Shown here: in pieces, positions 11,954 to 20,943 of the stretch
Numbering within the stretch: the first letter of the stretch is position 1
How the letters are laid out: the number at the start of each line of letters is the position of its first letter
Assembly (NCBI RefSeq): GCF_009363655.1
Contig: NZ_CP045393.1
Coordinates: forward strand, 3,534,001 to 3,598,000
DNA: 64,000 nt
Direction: 5' to 3'
From: Roseovarius sp. THAF27
GTDB taxonomy: Bacteria; Pseudomonadota; Alphaproteobacteria; Rhodobacterales; Rhodobacteraceae
Program-made: the position numbers and the translations under genes
Notes under the pieces: model-generated
Told to the model about the DNA's origin: nothing
The model's database searches: none
The model's input: only the letters and a program-made list of their open reading frames with translations

Positions 11954-12613
11954 GTGACACGCAGCTTCCTTGCCTGGTTGACCGGCAGCGCCATCACCAC
12001 CTTCGCGCGGCTTATCACGGCCGTTCGCGCCGTATGGGACGGCTCCGAGCCCGAACCCGTCCAGCGGGTCTATTTCGCGAACCACACATCCAACGGCGAT
12101 TTCATACTGATCTGGACGGTCCTGCCCCCGAACCTGCGCCGCGGGACACGCCCTGTTGCCGGCGCGGATTACTGGCTCAAATCCCCGCTCAAGACCTTCA
12201 TCGGCCGCGATGTCTTCAACGCGGTCCTGATCGACCGCAACAACGAGACCCGGAACGAGGACCCGATGAAGCTCATCCTCGAAGGGCTCGACACCGGCGC
12301 CTCGCTCATCATCTTCCCCGAGGGCACGCGCAACACCACCGACAAACCCCTCCTGCCGTTCAAGAGCGGGCTCTACAACATCTCCGACGCCCGCCCAGAG
12401 GTGGACCTGGTCCCGGTCTGGATCGACAACCTCAACGACGTCATGCCCAAGGGCAAGCTGGTGCCGATCCCGCTTCTGTGCACCGTCACCTTCGGTGCGC
12501 CAATCCGCGTCGCGCCAGGCGAGGAGCGCAAGGATTTCCTCAAGCGGGCCGAAACCGCCCTCTTGGCGCTCGCCCCGGCCGATGACACACAGGCAGAGGA
12601 GGCCCGGGCATGA
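11954..12613 (+). CDS. Lysophospholipid acyltransferase family (PlsC-like)
   Basis: 219 aa with a GTG start. Acyltransferase motif I is NHTSNGDF (H-x4-D), motif III is FPEGTRN, and a hydrophobic N-terminal stretch anchors it to the inner membrane. Acylates a lysophospholipid or related acceptor. It begins a four-gene run (acyltransferase, CdsA-like, small membrane protein, CDP-alcohol transferase-like) with 4-nt overlaps between successive genes, so it probably feeds an accessory phospholipid route rather than being the housekeeping plsC. Confidence 0.85.
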   Translation: MTRSFLAWLTGSAITTFARLITAVRAVWDGSEPEPVQRVYFANHTSNGDFILIWTVLPPNLRRGTRPVAGADYWLKSPLKTFIGRDVFNAVLIDRNNETRNEDPMKLILEGLDTGASLIIFPEGTRNTTDKPLLPFKSGLYNISDARPEVDLVPVWIDNLNDVMPKGKLVPIPLLCTVTFGAPIRVAPGEERKDFLKRAETALLALAPADDTQAEEARA

Positions 12614-13560
12614 ACGAAACGCACGCGGATTTCCTGACCCTGCTGGCGGGCATAATCGGCATCCTCATCGTCGCCAGCGGGATCGGCTACGTGCTCAAGC
12701 AGCGCATCGCGCCGGATGGCTCCAACGCCACCATCGAGAACCTCAACGCCCGCATCCTTGCCTGGTGGGGCATGACGGCGTTTCTCGCCGTTGCCTTCCT
12801 CGCCGGGCGAGGCGGCGTGATCGCGCTTTTCGCCTTCACCTCCTTCGCCGCCCTGCGCGAATTCGTGACGCTGACCACCCGCCGCGCGTCCGACCACTGG
12901 GCCATCGCCTGCGCCTTCTTCGTGATCCTGCCGGCGCAATACTGGCTCATCTGGGACGAATGGTACGGCATGTGGTCGCTCTTGATCCCGGTCTACGCCT
13001 TCCTCATCCTGCCCATCATCGCGGTGTTGCAGGGCGACAGCCGCAATTTCCTGGTCCGCATCAGCCAGATGCAATGGGCGCTGATGATCTGCGTCTTCTG
13101 CGCCAGCCACGTGCCCGCGCTCCTCTTCCTCGACATCCCCGGTTTCGAGGCGCGCAACGTCCTGCTCATCGCCTTCCTCATCGTGGTGGTCCAGCTGTCG
13201 GACGTCCTGCAATACACCTGGGGCAAGCTCTTCGGCCGCCATCCCGTCGCGCCCTCGCTTTCGCCCTCCAAGACCTGGGAAGGGCTCATCGGCGGCGTCG
13301 CCTCGGCCACGCTGATCGGCACCGCGCTTTTCTGGATCACGCCGTTCACACCCTTGCAGGCGGCGGGCATGTCGCTCGTCATCACGCTCGCCGGGTTCTT
13401 CGGCGGGCTGGTCATGTCGGCCATCAAGCGTGATCGGGGCGTCAAGGACTGGGGCCACATGATCGCCGGTCACGGCGGCTTCATCGACCGCCTCGATTCC
13501 GTCGTCTTCTCGGCCCCGCTCTTCTTTCACCTGACCCGGTACTACTGGTCGCTGACGTGA
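12610..13560 (+). CDS. Phosphatidate cytidylyltransferase (CdsA-like, YnbB-like paralogue)
   Basis: 316 aa, about eight membrane spans. Makes CDP-diacylglycerol from phosphatidate and CTP. The CDS signature is complete: SAIKRDRGVKDWGHMIAGHG followed by GFIDRLDS, and the SPSKTWEGLIGG box lies about 70 residues before it. Housekeeping cdsA usually sits with uppS and dxr; its place here, beside an acyltransferase and a CDP-alcohol transferase, is closer to the Escherichia coli ynbAB arrangement. The ATG overlaps the preceding stop (ATGA). Confidence 0.88.
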   Translation: MNETHADFLTLLAGIIGILIVASGIGYVLKQRIAPDGSNATIENLNARILAWWGMTAFLAVAFLAGRGGVIALFAFTSFAALREFVTLTTRRASDHWAIACAFFVILPAQYWLIWDEWYGMWSLLIPVYAFLILPIIAVLQGDSRNFLVRISQMQWALMICVFCASHVPALLFLDIPGFEARNVLLIAFLIVVVQLSDVLQYTWGKLFGRHPVAPSLSPSKTWEGLIGGVASATLIGTALFWITPFTPLQAAGMSLVITLAGFFGGLVMSAIKRDRGVKDWGHMIAGHGGFIDRLDSVVFSAPLFFHLTRYYWSLT

Positions 13561-13925
13561 GCCTCGAACGCTCGAACCTCGCGCACATGGCAGGCGGTTT
13601 CGTTCTGATGGGCGGCTGGGCGGTCTTTGCCAACGCGGCGCACCCGATGCCCACGCCCTTGGTCTCCGGCGTCGTGCAGGGCGTTCTCTCGGCCACGATC
13701 ACTCTTGCCCTGAAAGCGGTGATCGAACACCTGCTGCCGCGCATCTCGGGGCTGCCCGGCCTGATCCTGTCGCCCCTTGCCTGCGCGGCCATATCGGTCA
13801 CGCTGCTGTCGCTCGTGCACCGCGCCGTCGGCACGCCGGAAATCGCCACGACACTCGCCTTGCCCGTCACCGTCGCCACCAGTTACGCCGCGCTTTACAA
13901 CCACCGCCTGAGGCACGCCCCATGA
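13557..13925 (+). CDS. Small four-helix membrane protein of unknown function
   Basis: 122 aa from a GTG that overlaps the stop of the CdsA-like gene (GTGA). Four hydrophobic stretches are visible, at about 11-28, 34-58, 68-88 and 94-112. No family is recognised. It ends in a 4-nt overlap with the next gene, so it is translated inside the phospholipid module and may be an accessory or scaffold for the neighbouring membrane enzymes. Confidence 0.75.
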   Translation: MSLERSNLAHMAGGFVLMGGWAVFANAAHPMPTPLVSGVVQGVLSATITLALKAVIEHLLPRISGLPGLILSPLACAAISVTLLSLVHRAVGTPEIATTLALPVTVATSYAALYNHRLRHAP

Positions 13926-14578
13926 CCGACACCCGCCGCCCCCTGAACAGCCGCGACACCGGCTGGGCGCGCCGCACCGCCCGCTGGCTCAGCCGCACGT
14001 CGCTGACCCCCAACCGCATCAGCCAGGGCTCCATCCTCTTCGCGGCGCTGGCCTGCCTCGCCTTCTGGGCCTCCGCCCACACGGGTACGACCGCCGCCAT
14101 CGTCCTGCTGCTTCTCGCCGCGCTCGGCTGTCAGCTGCGCCTGCTCTGCAATCTTTTCGACGGGATGGTCGCCGTCGAGGGCGGCAAGTCCGAACCCGAC
14201 GGCCCCTTCTGGAACGAGGCCCCGGACCGCGCCGACGACCTGCTGATCCTGACCGGCGCGGGGCTGGCCACCGGGCAACTCGCGCTCGGCCTGCTGGGCG
14301 GCGCGTTGGCCATCGCCACCGCCTATATCCGCGAACTCGGCCGGGCCGAGGGGCTGGGCTCGGATTTCTCGGGCCCCTTCGCCAAGCCGCAGCGCATGGC
14401 CGCGATCACCGCCGGTGCGGTCCTGTCGGCCATCGAACTGGGACTTTTTGAGACGCGCCACGCCCTGCTTGTCGCGCTGATCGTGACCGCGCTTGGCACC
14501 GGATTCACGGCTCTCGCCCGCTCCGTCCGTCTAATCCGCACGCTGAAACACCGGGCGCGCGACATGTCTGACACTTGA
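13922..14578 (+). CDS. CDP-alcohol phosphatidyltransferase family, degenerate motif
   Basis: 218 aa with six or so membrane spans. The family motif is DGxxARx8GxxxDxxxD; here it is LFDGMVAVEGGKSEPDGPFW followed by NEAPDRADD. The first Asp-Gly, the Ala and the late aspartates remain, but the Arg after Ala is Val and the conserved Gly is Asn. It could use an unusual alcohol or be impaired. It closes the operon with the acyltransferase and CdsA-like genes. The overlap with the upstream stop is ATGA. Confidence 0.8.
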   Translation: MTDTRRPLNSRDTGWARRTARWLSRTSLTPNRISQGSILFAALACLAFWASAHTGTTAAIVLLLLAALGCQLRLLCNLFDGMVAVEGGKSEPDGPFWNEAPDRADDLLILTGAGLATGQLALGLLGGALAIATAYIRELGRAEGLGSDFSGPFAKPQRMAAITAGAVLSAIELGLFETRHALLVALIVTALGTGFTALARSVRLIRTLKHRARDMSDT

Positions 14579-14639
14579 TCCCGCCGGGGCGGCCTTCTAA
14601 ACCAACTCCGACGCTTGCAGCCAAGGACCGCCCCGCCCC

Positions 14640-15092
14640 GTGAACGAGATCCCCCGCACACCCCTGATCCTGGCACTGGCCGGCCTGCTGCCGTTCCTGT
14701 GGAGCGCGCTGACCGTGCTCTGGCCCGATCTGGCGATCTGGACCCAGCGCGTGGTCGGTCCCCGCTTCGTCGGTCCTTACGTGGGGCTGTTCTACGGCGC
14801 GGTGATCCTCAGCTTCATGTCCGGGGTGCTCTGGGGGTTTGCCACGCGCATGACCGGCCCCTCGGCCACCACCGGCTATGTGCTTTCGGTCATTCCCGCG
14901 CTCTGGGTGTTCTTCACCCAAGGCGGCGGCGCCTACAAGGCCGGGATCATGCTGATCGTCGGCTTCGCCGGCATCCTCGCGCTGGACTGGCTGTTCTGGC
15001 GCGACGGGGTGGCGCCGAACTGGTGGATGCGCCTGCGCCTGGTCATCACCGCCGTGGTCGTGCTCTGCCTCGTGATCGGCCTCACGCAATGA
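14640..15092 (+). CDS. DUF3429 membrane protein
   Basis: 150 aa, GTG start. Four to five membrane helices with the DUF3429 pattern: IPRTPLILALAGLLPFLWSA, GLFYGAVILSFMSGVLWGFA, LSVIPALWVF, MLIVGFAGILALDWLFW and a final helix near 130-148. Function unknown. Its stop overlaps the start of the methyltransferase gene (ATGA). Confidence 0.85.
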   Translation: MNEIPRTPLILALAGLLPFLWSALTVLWPDLAIWTQRVVGPRFVGPYVGLFYGAVILSFMSGVLWGFATRMTGPSATTGYVLSVIPALWVFFTQGGGAYKAGIMLIVGFAGILALDWLFWRDGVAPNWWMRLRLVITAVVVLCLVIGLTQ

Positions 15093-15694
15093 GCCACGAC
15101 GACCAGACCATCCGGGTCTACGGGTCCGAGGCCGCGCGTTATGCCGACGTGACGAAGGACGCGGGCAAGGACCCGGTGCTGCGCCTCTTTCTCGACAACC
15201 TCGCCCCCGGCAGCAGCATCCTCGACCTCGGCTGCGGCCCCGGCATCGCTTCGGGCATCATGGCCGCCGAGGGTCACGCGGTCACGGCCACCGACGCCAC
15301 GCCGGAAATGGTCGCCCTCGCAGAGGCGCAACCGGGCGTGACCGCCCGTCTCGCGAAATTCGACGATATCGATGAAGTCGCGGCCTATGACGCGATCTGG
15401 GCGAATTTCTCGCTCCTGCACGCGCCCCGCGCCGACCTGCCCCGCCATCTGGCCGCCCTCGTGACCGCGCTGAGACCCGGCGGACTTTTTCACATCGGCA
15501 TGAAAACCGGCACCGGCGAACACCGCGACACGCTCGGGCGGCTCTATACCTATGTCACCGAAACCGAGCTTGCCGGCCTTCTGCGCGCGGCGGGCCTGCA
15601 CCCGGTCGAGACGCGCACCGGCGCCGATACCGGCCTTGACGGGTCGGTGGCGGAATGGGTCACGATCCTTGCAAGAAAGCCCGCCGATGACTGA
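15089..15694 (+). CDS. Class I SAM-dependent methyltransferase
   Basis: 201 aa. SAM motif I is [19 protein letters not shown] (about residues 41-59), the acidic end of strand 2 is [11 protein letters not shown], and motif III is [14 protein letters not shown]. Small-molecule methyltransferase fold; the substrate is not evident. The start ATG overlaps the DUF3429 stop, and the end overlaps the rnhA start by 8 nt, so the four genes from DUF3429 to the TRIC channel form one operon. Confidence 0.9.
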   Translation: MSHDDQTIRVYGSEAARYADVTKDAGKDPVLRLFLDNLAPGSSILDLGCGPGIASGIMAAEGHAVTATDATPEMVALAEAQPGVTARLAKFDDIDEVAAYDAIWANFSLLHAPRADLPRHLAALVTALRPGGLFHIGMKTGTGEHRDTLGRLYTYVTETELAGLLRAAGLHPVETRTGADTGLDGSVAEWVTILARKPADD

Positions 15695-16154
15695 GCTCTT
15701 CGCCTATACCGACGGCGCCTGTTCCGGCAATCCCGGCCCCGGCGGCTGGGGCGCGCTGCTCCAGGCTAAGGACGGCGAGACCGTCGTCAAGGAGCGCGAA
15801 CTCAGCGGCGGTGAAGCCGAGACCACCAACAACCGGATGGAACTGCTCGCGGCCATCACCGCGCTCGAGACGCTCTCGAAACCGACGCGCATCACCATCG
15901 TCACCGACAGCGCCTATGTGAAGAACGGCGTCACCGGCTGGATTCACGGCTGGAAGCGCAACGGCTGGAAAACCTCGAACAAGAAGCCGGTCAAGAATGT
16001 CGATCTCTGGCAACGTCTCGATGCCGCGGCCCAGCGCCACGACGTCACCTGGGAATGGGTCAAGGGCCATGCCGGCCACCCGGAAAACGAACGCGCTGAC
16101 GAGTTGGCCCGCGCGGGCATGGCCCCCTTCAAGCCCGGCAAGTCCCGCGAATGA
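15687..16154 (+). CDS. rnhA: Ribonuclease HI
   Basis: 155 aa, standard length. Cuts the RNA strand of RNA-DNA hybrids. The start was set at the ATG giving [20 protein letters not shown]. Catalytic residues D9, E52 (NNRMELLAA), D74 (VTDSAYV) and D138 (NERADELA) are present, with the histidine loop KGHAGHPEN. The basic protrusion [16 protein letters not shown] for substrate binding is intact. The next gene starts in a 4-nt overlap. Confidence 0.97.
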   Translation: MTELFAYTDGACSGNPGPGGWGALLQAKDGETVVKERELSGGEAETTNNRMELLAAITALETLSKPTRITIVTDSAYVKNGVTGWIHGWKRNGWKTSNKKPVKNVDLWQRLDAAAQRHDVTWEWVKGHAGHPENERADELARAGMAPFKPGKSRE

Positions 16155-16774
16155 CGGCGCTCTTTCTGCTCGATCACGCCTCGGTGCTGATTTTCGCTCT
16201 GACCGGCGCGCTGGTCGCCTCCCGCGCGCAGCTCGACGTCGTGGGCTTCGCCTTCATCGCCTGCCTCACGGCGGTCGGCGGCGGTACGGTGCGCGACGTG
16301 CTTCTGGATCGCAACCCGATCTTCTGGATCGCCAATCCCAGCTTCATCGCCACCGCCTGCGCCGCAGCACTTCTGATCTTCTTCACCGCGCATCTCTTTG
16401 AGAGCCGGTACCGCCTGCTTCTGTGGCTCGACAGCCTCGCGCTTGCGGTGGCCGTCCCCGCCGGCGTCGGCACCGCGCTGGCCATGGCGCAGCCCTTGCC
16501 GATCGTTATGATCATGGGGATGGTAACCGGCTGCCTTGGCGGGCTGCTGCGTGACGTGGTCTGCAACGAGGTGCCGCTGGTGCTGAAACAGGGCGAACTC
16601 TACGTCACCGCCGCATTCGCCGGATCGCTGGCTGCCGTGGCGGTATCGCTGGTCACGCGGCAGGAGCTTTTCATTCTGATCGCCTGCGCCGGCGTCACCT
16701 GGGCCCTGCGCGCGGGCTCGCTGGCCTTCGGCTGGCGCCTGCCGGTCTACCGCTCGCGCCCGCCGCGGGCCTGA
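16151..16774 (+). CDS. Trimeric intracellular cation channel family protein (YadS-like, UPF0126)
   Basis: 207 aa, seven membrane segments, with an internal repeat typical of the family: [22 protein letters not shown] in the first half and [20 protein letters not shown] in the second. The GGGTxRD/GGxxRD pairs mark the pore-lining helices of prokaryotic TRIC channels, which conduct monovalent cations as homotrimers in the inner membrane. The start overlaps the rnhA stop (ATGA). Physiological role in bacteria is not settled. Confidence 0.9.
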   Translation: MTALFLLDHASVLIFALTGALVASRAQLDVVGFAFIACLTAVGGGTVRDVLLDRNPIFWIANPSFIATACAAALLIFFTAHLFESRYRLLLWLDSLALAVAVPAGVGTALAMAQPLPIVMIMGMVTGCLGGLLRDVVCNEVPLVLKQGELYVTAAFAGSLAAVAVSLVTRQELFILIACAGVTWALRAGSLAFGWRLPVYRSRPPRA

Positions 16775-16775
16775 G

Positions 16776-17015
16776 CTATTTCCGCGCCTTATACGCCTGG
16801 TAGCCCCAGATCAGCACCAGCGCCCCCAGCACCGCGCCGATGATGCCGCCCAGCAGGCCCAGAAACGCCAGGATGCCTTGCAGGATCAACCCGCCCAGCA
16901 AGGCGCCCGCCACGCCGATCCCGATGGTCATCAGCGGATCGGCGTCGATCCGCATGATGCGCGTGGCAAGATACCCGGCCACGGCTCCGATGATGACGAG
17001 ATAGATCAGTCCCAT
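16776..17015 (-). CDS. GlsB/YeaQ/YmgE family small membrane protein
   Basis: 79 aa, three hydrophobic segments rich in glycine: MGLIYLVIIGAVAGYLATRI, PLMTIGIGVAGALLGGLIL and LGGIIGAVLGALVLIWGYQA. This is the transglycosylase-associated (YeaQ/YmgE/GlsB) fold, often linked to envelope or acid stress but without a proven biochemical role. It converges with the TRIC gene with only 1 nt between stops. Confidence 0.85.
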   Translation of the reverse strand: MGLIYLVIIGAVAGYLATRIMRIDADPLMTIGIGVAGALLGGLILQGILAFLGLLGGIIGAVLGALVLIWGYQAYKARK

Positions 17016-17043
17016 GCCACGCTCCCCTGTCAGCGGCTCCGTG

Positions 17044-17286
17044 TCAACGCTTCCGGCGCCAATGCGTCGGAATGATGATCAGCGCCCCGATGGACGAAAG
17101 GATCGCGTCCACCCCGGGTGCGCCAAAGCGAAAGCCGAACATGATTCGGATGAAATAGAACAGGAAGGCCCCGCCGACGCAGATGATTATGGACTGCAGG
17201 ATGCCGTTGCGGGTAAAGCCGGATTTCTCGCTGATATAGCCGACGATCCCGGCGATCACCACCGTGCCGAACAGTTGCAGGAACAT
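17044..17286 (-). CDS. Second small YeaQ/YmgE-like membrane protein
   Basis: 80 aa. Begins MFLQLFGTVVIAGIVGYISE, then LQSIIICVGGAFLFYFIRIM and AILSSIGALIIIP, ending in the basic THWRRKR. The glycine-rich three-helix plan matches the neighbouring GlsB-like protein more loosely. The ATG at 17286 was preferred over an upstream in-frame start because it begins the hydrophobic helix. It lies 28 nt upstream of the GlsB-like gene and is probably cotranscribed with it. Confidence 0.65.
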   Translation of the reverse strand: MFLQLFGTVVIAGIVGYISEKSGFTRNGILQSIIICVGGAFLFYFIRIMFGFRFGAPGVDAILSSIGALIIIPTHWRRKR

Positions 17287-17671
17287 GAGACCTCGTTGCT
17301 CTGGTTGGTGCGATGCTGGCCTGTTTGGGACCCGGACGCAAGCGCAGGTCACCGGCTTTCGGACTGCGCAAGCACAGTCCGACCGGGCGAGGGGCCAGCC
17401 CCTCGCGCTCCCCGAAGCGTTTTTCGAAAGACTAAAGCGTTTCGCGATAAACCTGAGTCACAGCTTATCGCGAAACGCAGCGCAACAGCCAATCGTTACA
17501 CGCGTTTCGCCTATCGCTGATGGCTCAGGTAAAAGGCGAAACGCTTTGGCGAAGCGGCTTTCGGAAAATCGCGGTACGACATTCGGACGTTGCGGGCGTT
17601 CTGCCCCCATCCCGGAACACGTGATCGGGGCAGAACGCTTTGGGATATTTTGGGCCAGAGGAAGAGGCGGG
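17287..17671. other. Gene-free gap packed with inverted repeats
   Basis: 385 nt between the YeaQ-like gene and fmt with no convincing coding frame. It holds five stem-loops: about 17359-17382 (CGGACTG...CAGTCCG), 17388-17408 (CGAGGGGC-CA-GCCCCTCG), 17437-17478 (14-bp arms GCGTTTCGCGATAA / TTATCGCGAAACGC), 17502-17544 (11-bp arms GCGTTTCGCCT / AGGCGAAACGC) and 17596-17638 (12-bp arms GCGTTCTGCCCC / GGGGCAGAACGC). The element GCGTTTCG recurs in several arms. No U-tract follows the last hairpin on either strand, so it is not a plain terminator cluster. Confidence 0.7.
17357..17413 (+). repeat. Double-hairpin intergenic repeat, copy 1
   Basis: Starts TTTCGGACTGCGCAAGC and ends CCAGCCCCTCGCGCTCCCC. 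It contains a first hairpin around the GGACTG/CAGTCC arms and a second CGAGGGGC/GCCCCTCG hairpin. A second copy lies at 20944-21000 downstream of the MalY-like gene, identical over the second hairpin and with compensating changes in the first, so the stems are conserved. Confidence 0.65.
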
Positions 17672-18577
17672 TCAGAGGCGGGTGCCCTCGGGTAGCGCCA
17701 TGCCGCGCAGGAACTCCGCCGTCCCCTGGGGGCCACGTCCGGCCTTCTGCAGGCGCAGGACCTGGACCGCACCGCTGCCGCAGGCAATTGTCAGCGCGTC
17801 GTCGAGCACCTCGCCGGGCGCACCGCTGCCCGCGCCGATCCGCGAGGCGAGAAACTTGATGCGCGTGCCGTCGTGATCAGTCCATGCGCCGGGGAAAGGG
17901 GAGAGACCACGGATTTGCCGGTCGACCTCCTCTGCGGGGCGCGTCCAGTCGATCCGCGCCTCGGCCTTGTCGATCTTGTCGGCATAGGTGACGCCGATCT
18001 CCGGCTGCGGCTCGGGCGTCAGATCCTTCAGTCGCCCGAGCGCCGTCGTGATCGTCTCGGCCCCCATGCGGGACAAACGATCATGCAGCGTCCCCGTGGT
18101 TTCCTCCGTGCCGATCGGTGTTTCCTGCCGCAACAGCACCGGGCCCGTATCCAGCCCCGCCTCCATCTGCATGATGCAGACCCCGGTCTTGTCATCCCCC
18201 GCCATGATCGCGCGGTGGATCGGCGCCGCCCCGCGCCAGCGCGGCAGCAGGCTGGCATGGATATTGAGGCAGCCATGCCGCGGCGCATCCAGAATGGCTT
18301 GCGGCAGGATCAATCCATAGGCCACGACCACGGCCACGTCCGCATCGAGGCCGGCGAAGGCCTCTTGCTCATCTTCGCCTTTCAGGCTGACCGGGTGGCG
18401 CACCGTCAGCCCCAGCGCCTCAGCCCGCGCCTGCACCGGGCTGGGGCGATCTTTCTTGCCCCGCCCCGCGGGCCTCGGCGGCTGGCAGTAAACCGCGGCA
18501 ATCTCGTGTCCCGCCTCGACCAGCGCCTCGAGCACCGGCACCGAGAAGTCGGGCGTTCCCATGAAAACGAGGCGCAT
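17672..18577 (-). CDS. fmt: Methionyl-tRNA formyltransferase
   Basis: 301 aa. Formylates initiator Met-tRNA for translation initiation. The start gives [20 protein letters not shown]. The catalytic segment is [18 protein letters not shown] with the downstream [17 protein letters not shown], and the C-terminal OB domain covers about 205-300. It lies 17 nt downstream of a deformylase-like gene, itself next to def; def-fmt linkage is classical because the two enzymes act on the same formyl group. Confidence 0.97.
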   Translation of the reverse strand: MRLVFMGTPDFSVPVLEALVEAGHEIAAVYCQPPRPAGRGKKDRPSPVQARAEALGLTVRHPVSLKGEDEQEAFAGLDADVAVVVAYGLILPQAILDAPRHGCLNIHASLLPRWRGAAPIHRAIMAGDDKTGVCIMQMEAGLDTGPVLLRQETPIGTEETTGTLHDRLSRMGAETITTALGRLKDLTPEPQPEIGVTYADKIDKAEARIDWTRPAEEVDRQIRGLSPFPGAWTDHDGTRIKFLASRIGAGSGAPGEVLDDALTIACGSGAVQVLRLQKAGRGPQGTAEFLRGMALPEGTRL

Positions 18578-18594
18578 GGTTTTCTCCTGACCTG

Positions 18595-19089
18595 TCAGCG
18601 TTGCTTGGCCGCGCGGCGCAACAGCATGTCGCGCTTCACCTTGCTCAACCGATGAAAATACATCCTCCCGTTCAGATGATCGACCTGGTGCTGCACGCTG
18701 GTGGCCCAAAGCCCGACGAAATCCCGCTCCTCGACCTCGCTTTCCGCGTTCAGGAACCGGACGGTCACGGCGCGGGGGCGGCTGATCCTCGCGTGCACGC
18801 CGGGCAGGTTCGGGCTGGCCTCGTCATGGTCGCGCGTCTGCGCGCTGGCATGCAGGATCTCGGGGTTCGCCATGCGCACCGCCTGTCCGCGCGCATCGCT
18901 GGCATCGACCACCGCCAGCCGCTGCATCACCCCGATCTGCACGGCGGCCAGGCCCACGCCCGGCATCGCATCCATGGTGTCGATCATGTCGTCCCAGATC
19001 GCGCGCTCGGCATCCGTGACCGCCTCGACAGGGTCGGCGGCCGTGCGCAACCGCTTGTCCGGCCAGGGCACGAAAGGGCGTACGGCCAC
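18595..19089 (-). CDS. Peptide deformylase-like protein with missing catalytic residues
   Basis: 164 aa from a GTG giving [15 protein letters not shown]; a GTG at 19113 would add eight residues. The deformylase fold is clear: motif I GVGLAAVQ (44-51), motif III region [16 protein letters not shown]. But motif III HExxH is HQVDH (the catalytic Glu is Gln135) and motif II EGCLS is EASPNLPG, so the metal-binding Cys is gone. It is therefore unlikely to deformylate by the usual mechanism. It sits 4 nt after def and 17 nt before fmt, so it may regulate or assist them. Confidence 0.88.
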   Translation of the reverse strand: MAVRPFVPWPDKRLRTAADPVEAVTDAERAIWDDMIDTMDAMPGVGLAAVQIGVMQRLAVVDASDARGQAVRMANPEILHASAQTRDHDEASPNLPGVHARISRPRAVTVRFLNAESEVEERDFVGLWATSVQHQVDHLNGRMYFHRLSKVKRDMLLRRAAKQR

Positions 19090-19093
19090 CGGC

Positions 19094-19618
19094 CTAGCCC
19101 CGCGCCATTTCACGCTTCAGCTTCTGCATCTTGCGCGTGATCAACTGCCGTTTCATCGGGCCGAGGTAATCTATGAACAGCTTGCCGTTCAGATGGTCGA
19201 TCTCGTGCTGCACGCAGGTCGCCCAAAGCCCGTCGAACGTGTCGGACCGTTCGTTCCCGTCACGGTCGATCCACCTGACATCCACGACCTTGGGGCGCGT
19301 CACCTCGGCGAACTGGTCGGGGATCGACAGGCAGCCTTCCTCGTAAACGTTCTTTTCGTCCGAACCGGCCACCACCTCGGGATTGAACATCACCAGCGGG
19401 CGCGGCGGCTCGCCGGCCTCGTCGTCCTTAGAACAATCCAGCACGATCAGCCGGTCCATGACGCCCACCTGCGGCGCGGCGAGGCCGATGCCCGGCGCGT
19501 CGTACATCGTCTCCAGCATGTCGTCGGCCAGAGCGCGCAAATCGTCGCTCAGGTCCGGAACGGGCGCGCACACCTTTTTCAGGCGCGGGTCGGGATGGAT
19601 CAGGATCGGTCGCAGCAT
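19094..19618 (-). CDS. def: Peptide deformylase
   Basis: 174 aa metalloenzyme that removes the N-formyl group from new proteins. The start at MLRPILIHPDPRL was chosen by family N-terminus. All three motifs are intact: GIGLAAPQ (43-50), EGCLS with C96, and QHEIDH with E139. It is the first gene of the def / deformylase-like / fmt operon. A divergent MalY-like gene starts 140 nt away. Confidence 0.97.
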   Translation of the reverse strand: MLRPILIHPDPRLKKVCAPVPDLSDDLRALADDMLETMYDAPGIGLAAPQVGVMDRLIVLDCSKDDEAGEPPRPLVMFNPEVVAGSDEKNVYEEGCLSIPDQFAEVTRPKVVDVRWIDRDGNERSDTFDGLWATCVQHEIDHLNGKLFIDYLGPMKRQLITRKMQKLKREMARG

Positions 19619-19757
19619 GGGCGTTATGTAACCGCTCGTCGTCAGGTTTTGAAGCCGGGCGCCCGGCCATCGCGCGAAATGCTTTAGGCGATTGCGCCCG
19701 GCCCTGCAACGCCATAGCGTGCGCCCGACACGACCAATACCAACACCGGAGACCACC

Positions 19758-20927
19758 TTGACTTTCGACGACCCGATCGAGCGACGCGGCACAAATTGCA
19801 GCAAATGGGACAAGATGGAACAGATCTATGGCGTCCCCGCCGAGGAGGGGCTGGCCATGTGGGTCGCCGACATGGATTTCCGCCCGCCACAGGCGGTCAG
19901 CGACGCGCTGCGCGGGATGCTCGATCCCGGCATCTTCGGCTATTACGGCGATGACAGCGGCTATCGCCGGGCGATCTGCTGGTGGATGGAAACCCGCCAC
20001 GGCTGGAAGGTGGACCCGTCCTGGATCTTCACCACCCACGGGCTCGTGAATGGCACCGGCATGTGCGTCGACGCCTTCACCGATCCCGGCGACGGGGTGG
20101 TGCTGTTCACGCCCGTCTACCATGCCTTCGCGCGGGTCATCACCTCGGCAGGGCGCCGGGTGGTGGAATGCCCGTTGGTCGATGAGGACGGCCGCTACCG
20201 GATGGATTTCGCCGCCTACGACGAGATCCTCGACGGGTCGGAAAAACTGCTGGTGCTCTGCTCGCCGCACAATCCCGGCGGCCGCGTCTGGACCAGGGAA
20301 GAACTGGAGGGCGTCGCCGCGTTCGCCAAGTGTCACGACCTCGTGCTGGTGTCCGACGAAATCCACCACGATCTTGTCTACCCGGGGCACACGCATACCG
20401 TCATGGCCCATATCGACGGTATCGCCGACCGCTTGGTGATGATGACGGCAACCACCAAGACCTTCAACATCGCCGGTTCGCATTCCGGCAATGTCATCAT
20501 CGCGGACGAGAGCCTGCGCGCGAGATTCGCCGCGCGCATGGCCGGGCTCGGCCTGTCGCCCAATTCCTTCGGCCTCGTCATGGCCGAGGCCGCCTATTCA
20601 TCCGAAGGGGCGGCCTGGGTCGATGACCTGATGCTCTATCTCGATGGCAACCGGAAACTGTTCGACGCGGGGATCAACGCCATCCCCGGCCTGCGGTCCA
20701 TGCCGCTCGAGGCGACGTACCTGTCCTGGGTCGACTTCTCCGGCACCGGCATGGGCCGAGAGGAATTCACCGCGCGGGTCGAAAAGACGGCAAAGATCGC
20801 CGCCAATCACGGACCCACCTTCGGGACCGGCGGCGAAAGCTTCCTGCGGTTCAACATCGCCACGCAGCGCGCGCGCGTGCAAGAGGCTGTCGCGCGGCTA
20901 CAGGACGCGTTCTCGGACCTTCAATAG
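19758..20927 (+). CDS. MalY/PatB family PLP-dependent C-S lyase/aminotransferase
   Basis: 389 aa from a TTG start behind a CCGGAG ribosome site; this start gives the family opening LTFDDPIERRGTNCSKWDKM. Other marks are LAMWVADMDFRPP, YYGDDSGYRRAICWWMETRH, CSPHNPGGRVW, VSDEIHHDLVYPGH and the PLP-lysine segment TTKTFNIAGSHSGN. Family members split cystathionine or other cysteine conjugates to give thiols, pyruvate and ammonia. In a DMSP-using organism a role in sulfur amino-acid turnover is plausible. Single gene. Confidence 0.92.
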   Translation: MTFDDPIERRGTNCSKWDKMEQIYGVPAEEGLAMWVADMDFRPPQAVSDALRGMLDPGIFGYYGDDSGYRRAICWWMETRHGWKVDPSWIFTTHGLVNGTGMCVDAFTDPGDGVVLFTPVYHAFARVITSAGRRVVECPLVDEDGRYRMDFAAYDEILDGSEKLLVLCSPHNPGGRVWTREELEGVAAFAKCHDLVLVSDEIHHDLVYPGHTHTVMAHIDGIADRLVMMTATTKTFNIAGSHSGNVIIADESLRARFAARMAGLGLSPNSFGLVMAEAAYSSEGAAWVDDLMLYLDGNRKLFDAGINAIPGLRSMPLEATYLSWVDFSGTGMGREEFTARVEKTAKIAANHGPTFGTGGESFLRFNIATQRARVQEAVARLQDAFSDLQ

Positions 20928-20943
20928 CGTCCGGGGGCGTGGG

